From positions 1,116,001-1,180,000 of the forward strand of contig JAHLEZ010000015.1 in NCBI GenBank assembly GCA_020726505.1: a stretch of DNA of 64,000 bases, in the 5' to 3' direction. Numbering within the stretch: the stretch's first letter is position 1; each line of letters opens with the position of its first letter. This DNA comes from Leptodontidium sp. MPI-SDFR-AT-0119 (lineage: Eukaryota > Ascomycota > Leotiomycetes > Helotiales > Leptodontidiaceae). Positions 55,895 through 64,000 of the stretch are shown here, one piece after another. A model generated the notes under the pieces. It searched no databases. It had not been told where the DNA came from and saw nothing but the letters and a program-made list of their open reading frames with translations. Made by a program: the position numbers and the translations under genes.

Positions 55895-57952
55895 CTATGA
55901 GGTGCTTCGGGTCGAACGCTTCTCAGCCTTAGCCTGCTCAACACCAGACGCGGCAGCCTCAGCGACCTTGTCCTTGGCGTCGACAGCAGTGGACTTGGCC
56001 TTCTCAGCTGCCTTCTTGACCTGGGGTGGTGCAGATGATCCGCTCATGCTGACGACACCGACGATGACAGCAAGGAGGGTGACGAGGACAGCGGCAAGAC
56101 CACCAGCAGCCTCAGGAACAAACTTGATGGCTTGGATGGGGTCGTTCTGGGCGATGGTGAAGAAGAGGTCAAGCTTCTCCTTGATGTAGTGAATTGGGTC
56201 CTCGGTGAAGACAAGGTCGGATGGGGAGCGGGGTGGCTTGGTCTCGTCAACCTTTGGCTTCTCGGAGAGCTCGACCAATTGCTCGATGGGGTGCTTCTCG
56301 TTGAAGGTCTCATCGGCGAACTTCTCGGCACTGGATGTCCTGTTAGTAATCGTAAAGGTTATTGGGAAGTAGTTGACTTACTCAGCAACAGAGTGGCCGA
56401 TGTAGATGTTGTCGAAGAGGATATCATTTTGCATGGTCCAGATCTCGAAACCGATGGCTCCCATTGGCTCCAAGTTGGCGGGGTGCTTGTCCTCGAAGTA
56501 GTCTGGGTTCTTGATCTTGCGAGGAGCCCAAACACCCTTGTAGGCTGGGTTGTCTATGTATGGTGCGCTGTGAAAGTTAGCAGTGGCCGAATGGGGAGGA
56601 ATTTTCAGATACTTACGTCCACTTGCCCTTGTACTCTGGGTTCTTGATGGTTGGCTTCTCCCATGGTCCACATCCAGAGACTTCGTCACACTTGGGGTTG
56701 CTGACAGTTGGGGCGCTATTTATGAGATCAGTAAAAGTTTCAATAATACGAGGCTGGGAGGTCTTACATCCAATCTCCATCCTCCTCATCATCCCAATCC
56801 TCTGGCTTGACGGCCTCTGGGTCAGGAATAGAGAGAGGCTCACTCTCAAGCCAATCCTCGGGTTTGGTGGCAGCCTCATCGACAATCTCGAACGGCGCAT
56901 CCTCATCCCAATCCTCAGGCTTGGTGGCCTCTGGGTCGGGGATTCTGGCCTCATCAACCCAGGTGTCTGGCTTGGTATCCTTCGCGTCATCAATCTCCTT
57001 GGGGGGGTTGAAAGCTGGCTGGAAGTCCTCGAGAAGATTGGCCTCCTTGACCTGCTCACCATTCAACTTAATGATGGCAGTGTTGTTGGGGTGGATGATC
57101 AAGGTGTAGAGCTCGGTGGTCTTGACAATACGGGCAGATGGGGCGGTTGCCAAATGCTTCTCCTCATATTCGCCAGTCTTTGGGTTCTTGTGGTTGATGA
57201 TCAAGTGGACCTTGTTGGTGGAGCCGCACTTGTCTGGTCCAAACATAACAACGTATGGGGAGACGTTGGAGAACTCATCCTGGTGGAGAGCCTTGTTGTC
57301 GCGGAGGAGCTTCAAGTAAGCGCCACCACACTCGAGACCATCTGCAAGGATGTTAGTAAATGTCTCGGGAGAGAATTCGAGAGACAGCAGCTAGAAGTGT
57401 GCTTACTTTGAAGTTTGACCTCATATTGAACGACCAGGGTCTTGCCCTTGTTGTCAATCTTCTTGGGGAACTTGGCAGAGATGGCATGATGGGCAGCTGC
57501 GTTCTTCACAACCAAGCCCTTATCACCCTCCATTCCCTTGAAGACGTGTGGCTCTTCAACAGCCCATTCGCCGACGTATGCCCACTCCTCGTCCTTGTCA
57601 GAACCCTTGGTATCCTTCTTGGCGTGAGATGGCTTCCATCGTGCCTCCCAATCGTCTGTGAATTGCTCGACGAAATCGCCCTTGATAGTGGTAGGCTATA
57701 CAATTGTTCGTTAGTACTCAATTGCATGCAAAATTGAACTCGAAGCGCTGTAGGCAGGGATGCAGCTCGGAAACTTACAGTGAAGGTTGGTAGCTCTGGG
57801 AGCTCGGTGGCGGACGTAGCTGCAGAAGAAGCATCGCTGGCAACACTGGCGACAGAGGAGCTGGCCTCGCTCAGGACAGATTGAGCGTCAGCACTGACAG
57901 TTCCTGACAAGAGGGCGGCGGCCGAGATGGCTGCGGTTGCTGAGAAACGCAT
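55895..57952 (-). CDS. cne1: Calnexin, ER lectin chaperone
   Basis: Six exons on the minus strand: 57952-57779, 57695-57407, 57341-56768, 56715-56617, 56567-56382 and 56330-55895, giving 585 aa. A signal peptide (1-21) is followed by the lectin domain with [22 protein letters not shown] (split by intron 2) and [16 protein letters not shown]. The arm repeats are [45 protein letters not shown] and [18 protein letters not shown] transmembrane helix lies at about 515-536 and a cytosolic tail of 49 residues rich in Ala and Lys follows. Calnexin binds monoglucosylated glycoproteins in the ER. Intron 5 has two in-frame acceptors 9 nt apart; the one used here (VADAEKFADE) matches the family best. Confidence 0.95.
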
Positions 57953-59551
57953 GGTGACGGCAGCAGATCGAATCGATCAATCAGTTTGAAAGAAGGATTG
58001 GATGGGGAAAAGGAAGAGTCGACTGTGGTAGAAGACTGGGTGGGTGGTGTATTGCTTGCTTCCAGAGCTCTTCGAGATAGAGAGAGGAAGAGGAGAGGAG
58101 AGGAGGAGGAACAATTGTGGGAGGCTGAGGAGTTGCTTAATATTCGTTCGGCTGGAGGAGGTTGCCAGGTGGCCTTAAGTAAATCTGGGGCAGGTGCAGG
58201 TGCTCGCTCGGCTGTCACTGGCGCTGGTGCTGGTTCTGCCTCATCAACGGCATCGGATACAGTTCGAAGGACTGGGCTAGGCTAGGTACCACTCGCAATG
58301 CAATACCGTACGTACCATACAGTGCGTGCAGGGTGAATTTGGAAACGTGTCACTACCAGCCTTTTGAATGAATTGACTCGAGGCAGGCTGGGATATTATA
58401 TTGTTCACTTTATCAATTATATTATCTACATTTTCTTTGCGCATTTTCCTATTGAATTCGAGTTCAATGGCAGACTACAGATGAGGGGAAGGGAAAGTAC
58501 AGAGCCGCGACCACAACGAGCTCGGCACAGAGCAGATCTGGCATACTCTGACCAATCATTGAGCTCCCTTTGAGAGATGATGGACAGCCATGAGGGGCTG
58601 GGCTGGCTGAGCTTGACTGGACTGGGAGATGGGGTCTGTAACAATGCAATTGTTAAGGGAGATGAATTACATCGCTGAAAGCATATCACAACTGTGTTAT
58701 AAACGTACGGAAGATACTTGACACAGGAATTTATAATATCACTTCACATTTCTTGTGAGGTGGTTGGTAATGAACCTGGGCTGAAGCTAATAAAGAAAAC
58801 AAACACTATCTACAGGGCCTGCCTGGCCTGGTCAACTGCTTGTAAGGGACGAAGATTGCATACCTGTTGCTCGCAATCTCTTAGAGTTTGAGATTACTGT
58901 ACATACCAAAACAAAAGTCTTAACAAAATCCTTCGCTTCTCTTTGGTATTCCCTTGCTTGAGGTTTGTTTGGCTCTGTCAGATCAATGAAGATCACTTGA
59001 ATCCTGCAAGTATGTTCTGTGACATGGATGGTAACTTACTAGAATATTCCACTGTTATCTCCTTCACCGCCTTCGTATCATTACCCCATATCCCTGGCCT
59101 GGCCATTGCGCGATCAGCCTCAAGTCCTACAACTCACTTCCTTCTACGAGGCAGCTGTCACAGATAAAGATTAAGAAATAGGAAGGGCAATTGATACCAT
59201 TCTATTTCGAAGAATGTCTCAAGTAAAATGATACAGTTGTGATACTTCAAGTTGACTGGTGAATTTGTTTGTCTTAATGTCCAGGTCCACGTTTCGAGGT
59301 GGTTGGGTGGCTTTCACTGGGTCGGGACCACCTGAGGACCCCGCGATGTCTTGAAGTTTTTGAACCCCTCCACTCATTTACTCCTTGAGCTTCACTTTGC
59401 TACCAATACAATAACAACCATAGACTCAACAACTTGTCTTTCAAAAATTACATACTTGCCAAAGCTCTACAACTATTTACTGAGTCCACGTTTGGTCACA
59501 TCTCACACGCCTCCACTTCTTTTGCATTATTCTCAACCAGTCCACAACAAG
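57953..59551. other. Divergent intergenic region, no gene seen
   Basis: 1.6 kb between the calnexin start and the mde1 start, so it should hold both promoters. Several short ORFs lack recognisable features. Classical unfolded-protein-response elements were not identified by eye. Confidence 0.45.
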
Positions 59552-60486
59552 ATGGCTCCCTCGCTGAACACAGCTCCAGAGTCAACAGACAACAATGACC
59601 ACCTCATTAAATCCAATGACCCCAAACACCCTGCAAACCTCATTCCAGAACTATGCAAAAAATTCTGGGGCCTAGGCTGGGTAACAGGCACTGGTATGGA
59701 CATCTGCCATTTGTCTCCCAAGATCAAACTAACAAATCCACAGGAGGAGGAGCAAGTATTCGCGACGAGTATGTCTACCACACAACCAGCAGAAACATAT
59801 AACACAGAAATGAGAACAACGACTCATCAGTTCCAGGGACCTAGTTTACCTTGCGCCATCAGGCGTGCAGAAAGAAATGATGAAACCAGAAGACATCTAC
59901 GTCCTCGAAATGTCCAAGCAACTGGACCCCAAGAAACGCATTTACCTGCGTTCCCCACCAACGTTCAAACCCTCGCAATGCACACCACTCTTCATGGCAG
60001 CCTTCACGAAACGCGGCGCAAGATGCTGTATCCACTCACACTCCCAATGGGCCGTCCTCATCACCCTCCTCCTCGAAACCCAAACCTCCCCCTCCAACTC
60101 CACCTCCAACAAACTCTTCGAAATCAACAACATCGAGCAGATCAAAGCCTTCGGTCGCGGGTACCAGAAGCAGGGAAACTTGGGATACCATGATACGTTA
60201 CGCATTCCGGTCATTGAGAATACGCCTTTTGAGGAGGATTTGACGGAGAGTTTGGAGGAGGCAATGGATCGATACCCGGATACGTATGCGGTGCTTGTTA
60301 GGCGGCATGGGGTGTATGTTTGGGGTGATACAGTAGATAAAGCGAAGGCACAAGCTGAGAGGTGAGTTTAGTGGTTTAGTTCTCCTGGTTTTGGATATAC
60401 TAACGAGTTACAGTTTGGATTACCTCTTTCAACTGGCTGTTGAAATGAGGAAACTGGGTATGCCATGGCTGAGTGACATTGCCTGA
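59552..60486 (+). CDS. mde1: MDE1, methylthioribulose-1-phosphate dehydratase
   Basis: Four exons: 59552-59693, 59744-59768 (25 nt), 59837-60361 and 60414-60486, giving 254 aa. The joined sequence reads [27 protein letters not shown] across three exons, the class II aldolase-fold signature. [11 protein letters not shown] and RRHGVYVWG carry the zinc-binding His residues; the last exon gives [18 protein letters not shown]. The enzyme dehydrates 5-methylthioribulose-1-phosphate, the product of MRI1. The acceptor at 59836 is required: other AGs nearby break the frame, and the ORF visible upstream of exon 3 is an artefact of reading the intron. Length is close to the family norm of about 240 aa. 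Confidence 0.93.
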
Positions 60487-60863
60487 AGGACGGCTGATCT
60501 AGAATCTCAAACGTAAAAAATTTCTAGCGTGATTTTCAAAGGAAAGATACCCCTCTTACCTACGAAGCAAAGTATGGGAAAGCTCTGAGTTCGTTCAACC
60601 TGAGCAAGTTACTTCGGCCATTAGTCTAGAGGAGCAGATCGACATTTCAAGTACAACGCGGTCCGCGAAGAGCGCAAAACTACCAATGTTCCGCAGCCAT
60701 TGGATACTAAGTCCAAAATAGCTGTGATGCCCTCAGCTCGATGAATTTCAAGACTAAAGGACATCTCAAAAGAAACTCAATCTTATTCTCATCTTTCATA
60801 TTTCAAGCTGAATGAACACTTAAACAACCTCCCCTCCTCTCATACCGATACTCAATACAAACC
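60487..60863. other. Convergent spacer, no gene seen
   Basis: 377 bp between the 3' ends of mde1 and the rhodanese-domain gene. Nothing recognisable. Confidence 0.5.
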
Positions 60864-61678
60864 TCACTTCCACGCCTCCTTCACGTACCCATCCATCAAC
60901 TCAACATACTCCACACCAGCACCCGCCCATCCCACAACCCCACCCTCAAGAATAACACTCTTCATCTCCCCATCCCCTCGATCCTTGATAAAATCATCAA
61001 ACCAGCCCGCCGCTCTCGTACCCCTCCCCTTGGAAGACCCTACTCACATCCTCTTTATCAGTACAATACATCTATTCATTCATACATACGTAAATATGAG
61101 TGTGTACATGTGTGTGTGTTTATGTGCTCGGCCAAGATTCAAGTTTCCGAATACTCAACAGAGCAAACAAGAAGTAAAAAGTAGAAAAAAGCTACAACGA
61201 ACCACAATACCAAACCACCATCCTCACGCCCGCCGCAGCGAAAATCTCATACAAAGTAGGGATCGTAGGGTACAGCGATTGGGCTGGTAGGTTTATAGCG
61301 GAGTGGATCGTACCGCCCTATTTCTCATTTCGTTTTCGTTAGGTCAGCTCTTTTGCTGGCCACCAACTGTTTATATATACTTTTTTTTCCCCCACTACCT
61401 CTTCCCTTATCTCGCCCTCTAGCTCTTTCTTTCTCTTTTGCTTGCTCAATGAGATGGATAAGGTATAGTACACGTACCACATAATCCACCCTCCTCAGAT
61501 CCACGAGAACGAAATCTCTTATAGATCGCTTCTTAGTAAGCAAGTCCAGTAATTCCTGACGAGTTATAGATTCCGGATTGGTATTGCGAGGGGAGGGGAA
61601 TGCAGCGTGCCATGCTGGTTCTTTGACTGGTACCTGAGCTGGAATTGAGGTTGCGGCTGTGGATATGAGTGTTGACAT
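60864..61678 (-). CDS. Rhodanese/Cdc25-like domain protein with C-X5-R loop
   Basis: Three exons on the minus strand: 61678-61478, 61317-61203 and 61039-60864, giving 163 aa. Introns are 160 and 163 bp, longer than usual here. The joined product contains LVDLRRVDYVGGTIHSAINLPAQSLYP, then MVVWYCGSSKGRGTRAAGWFDDFI with an active-site loop Cys105-X5-Arg111, and ends EYVELMDGYVKEAWK. This is the single-domain rhodanese type related to Cdc25/Ych1 and Acr2 phosphatase/arsenate reductases. Sulfurtransferase, phosphatase or arsenate reductase activity cannot be separated from sequence. The CX5R loop favours a phosphatase or arsenate-type reaction. The start ATG at 61678 is followed by a short Ser/Thr-rich segment. 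Confidence 0.85.
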
Positions 61679-63792
61679 GTTGATGAGATAGGAGGGAATT
61701 TCGTGTTGTAGGATTGGCTTGGGGGTTTTTGGAGGACGATATCTTGATCATTTATTTAGAAAATTAAAATGAGATGGAGGGGAACGAAAGGGAGGGAGGT
61801 AGAATGGGTGGGTTGTAGTGAGATGAGTGAGGTGTATAAAGGCTGTTAGAAGGAACAGAGAAGGCTAGACTGGTATGTCACTGCTTGGAGCTTACTGGCT
61901 AAGAGGCAAGAGCTTCTGCTTGGCAGCAGATTGAATAAATCAATCGGTACCAAAGACAGGGGACTTCTTCGGGGTATTTGCTTTTTTATTATTAATGTAT
62001 CACATGGAATCATGTTACCCTAGGTAGAATGTTATTGGAATGTCATTCAATGCTAGTGCATCGATAGCTAAACATCCATCCTTTCTCTCGGCTGCCTTGT
62101 TTAACCCCCCTCGCTTAACTCAAACCAGCAGAACAACATCACGTAGTATACTGGTGTCAAACCTCTGCGCCTGAGTTAAAGTGAGCAGGTAAACTCCATT
62201 CATATATATCGCTGTGTTTGTCACAGTTCCGAAACTACTCAGATGATTAATCTTTATAAGAGAGGCAAATGAACTCCACTCCACCTCAAAACCAGAATCG
62301 TAAATTAACTGTAAGCTTATTACGCTTAAGTGCTTCTTGTTCCTTAGTACTAATAAGATGTTTAAGACTAAAAGAATTTGTGTTTGTACATGCACTTCTT
62401 GTTTTAAAGTATGCCTGTTTACCTTTGTTAAGCACCCGTTGAAATATTGATCATAAAACCAACACACCGTAAAGTTGATCTCCAAACATAGTACTGATTG
62501 TATTTGTAGAACTCTTGTAAACAGCAGTATTAACAAAAGCTTAATCAAGATCAAGCAGACTATTTTATTCAATAAACAAGTAAGCTACCCTTTTTGCTGA
62601 TGTAGTTTCGTCCAAGAGTTCGTACGGCATTCAAGTGTATAATTAGGGGGTTTCAAGTATAGCCTTGACTATTTATGTATTTTACTTCTCCAGGTGGTCC
62701 TTCTCTTTTCGGGTATTTCCGACGAAAAATATAGAGGGGGAAAGATGTATGGTTCGTACCTTGAACAAATCCCTTCATACTCGTTGATCTCTGTGTGCGC
62801 CATGTGAAGTCAAACATGCCAGCCCCAAGGTATCCCATTCGTAGCCCGGGTTGACCTCCTTCCTGCGTGGCCTTGTAGCTACATGGCAGTCGCCACCATC
62901 CTTAAGATCTCCGGGGCGAGTCAGGAATCTTTTACCGGGCGTCAATATCTGCAGAGATTTGACTTCAAAGAATAGATATGTTTAGCCTCCTGCAGTCATC
63001 TCGTTCCCCCAGAACTAGAAAACCCAGAACAGAAATATCTTCACCGTGTCTCGCCTCTATGTTCATGTTATCTGCACTATCTTCCACCCTCATCCGACAT
63101 ACTTCGTTCACAATTGAACTTAATTTCCTCATTGTTAAGTCCGCCCCCTAAGCAGGTCCAAGTCTTCGCGCCATTGACAAAGTCCATGGGCAGCTAGGAC
63201 AATCGCGTATAGCCCCTCTATTCAAGTTACCTTCGTTCCCCTTCCTTTCCCCCCCTTGTCCTCTCCACTCCTACACCTAGTTTGTCACAGTGGTATTATA
63301 GGGTTTCAAGCATCTCCACCGAAATCGAAATTCCTAACATACCTTTAGTTACGTTGACGACGGGCATCGCATCGCCAAATTTTCTCCACTTTAAATATAC
63401 TTTAAAACGGTTAACTTACTATCGCTACTATCCTAAGTATAATCTTGATTTTAAAAAGGCTCTCAAAGACGGAAAGATCCTACTAAGTATACTAAAAAGC
63501 TTCTTCCCTCCCTCTACTTACAAGCCCATCACCATTAGTCTGTAGTCTATAGGGGATTAAGCGAGGCATTTCCAGGTTGCGAATACGCAAAGTCGGCGTC
63601 TTTACCTTGAAGTAATAAAATAGCAGCTTAATTAATAACATTTTAATCCATGCCAGTGTTAAGAAATAAGCTAGTTAATTAATACTTTCCTTAACTAACT
63701 TTTGAGATTATTCTTTTACGTAAAAAATCCAACTTTTCATTTAGCTGTGGAAAGCCCTGTAGCGCATAGACCCGTAGTAATAGGCTCGTTAA
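61679..63792. other. AT-rich decayed region, no intact gene
   Basis: 2.1 kb. From about 62.1 to 62.6 kb and 63.3 to 63.8 kb the DNA is rich in TTAA, TAA and TAG and poor in CA, as in RIP-mutated repeats. A 150-codon minus-strand frame (62120-62572) is hydrophobic and of biased composition, with no motif I can name. It may be the remains of a transposon. Confidence 0.5.
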
Positions 63793-64000
63793 GAGGGAAA
63801 ATGTCTTGTACTCCTAGGCGACGTGATAAATATGCGTTATCCCCTCATAGGAGGCGGAATGACATTAGCAGTTAAGGGTATACTCCTCCTTTCCGAGCTC
63901 CTCGCCCTAGACAAGATACCTAAACTAGGAGACACAGCCGCCGTGCAAAATGACTTCATCCTCCTAGTAGCCAGCAGCGTCCAGCAGGTATGTCCAGATT
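63793..64000 (+). pseudogene. erg1: Squalene epoxidase (ERG1)-like C-terminal fragment, cut by window edge
   Basis: A frame open from 63793 to the window end reads CLVLLGDVINMRYPLIGGGMTLAV, closely like the FAD-binding GD motif and the NMRHPLTGGGMTVAL segment of squalene monooxygenase. LLLSELLALDKIPKLGDTAAV follows, as in that family. The conserved His is Tyr here (TAT), the change expected of CAT or CAC to TAT. The similarity fades after DTAAVQND. A TAA lies just before it, and no upstream exon was found in the AT-rich flank. It is probably a decayed duplicate; a diverged functional paralogue continuing right is not excluded. Confidence 0.5.

Noticed and set aside
59351..60193. 280-codon ORF as the MDE1 protein
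   Set aside because: It reads through two introns and is out of frame with the aldolase-fold residues after 59768; the four-exon model restores all motifs.
62120..62572. 150-codon minus-strand ORF as a membrane protein
   Set aside because: Hydrophobic bias arises from AT-rich codons; there is no clear start context, domain or splice continuity.
1..64000. CRISPR arrays, tRNA or rRNA genes
   Set aside because: No regularly spaced repeats and no tRNA cloverleaf or rRNA sequence were seen by eye; a tRNA scan would be needed to exclude short tRNA genes in the intergenic regions.

Overview
The window is nuclear DNA of a filamentous ascomycete (Pezizomycotina). The evidence is the intron style (mostly 46-60 bp, GTRAGT donors, several per gene), fungal-type families (Atg10, fungal GH47 mannosidase, YAT amino acid permease, Cdc6) and repeats that look decayed by RIP-type C-to-T mutation. 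The gene set and protein style suggest a Leotiomycetes-like genome, but that placement is only an inference.

Layout. 1-454: a partial conserved protein running off the left edge. 2534-7516: divergent pair PWP1 (ribosome biogenesis WD40 protein) and PRP16 (spliceosomal DEAH helicase). 7864-10626: a disordered unknown protein and the Arp2/3 subunit ARPC1. 10779-20557: a nested repeat. A 3.2-kb Tc1/mariner-type transposon (TA target duplication, ~160-bp inverted repeats, two convergent genes) has a 6.6-kb chromodomain Ty3/gypsy retrotransposon inserted in the last codons of its transposase. Together they split a promoter of about 320 bp between ARPC1 and the U2 snRNP B'' gene. 20731-43308 is gene-dense: U2B'', ATG10, ER alpha-mannosidase I, an amino acid permease, a histidine-phosphatase-fold protein without its usual HD pair, branched-chain aminotransferase, phosphomannomutase, a WW plus PhoD-type protein, and CDC6. 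44623-45716 holds a small three-exon gene with a 20-nt exon, found by manual splicing. 45717-50827 is a 5-kb gene-free stretch before a SAM/HMG-box regulator. 53137-61678: methylthioribose-1-phosphate isomerase (MRI1), calnexin, methylthioribulose-1-phosphate dehydratase (MDE1) and a rhodanese/Cdc25-like protein. From about 61.7 kb to the end the DNA is AT-rich and decayed, ending in a squalene-epoxidase-like fragment.

Links between genes. MRI1 and MDE1 are consecutive enzymes of the methionine salvage cycle and lie 4.7 kb apart; a BAT-type aminotransferase, the family that can close that cycle, is also in the window. Mannosidase I, phosphomannomutase and calnexin all serve ER N-glycosylation and quality control, though they are scattered. 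CDC6 has a cluster of MCB-like CGCGT motifs just upstream, as expected for G1/S control.

The most interesting material is in the nested repeat. The retroelement has a 10-nt primer-binding sequence that is a perfect complement of a stretch inside its own LTR downstream of a TATA box (Tf1-like self-priming). It has a canonical A-AAA-AAC slippery heptamer in the 22-nt window where the gag and pol frames overlap, a pol stop codon that directly abuts the 3' LTR, and only two LTR differences, both RIP-type. The DNA transposon carries a long second gene of unknown function opposite its transposase.
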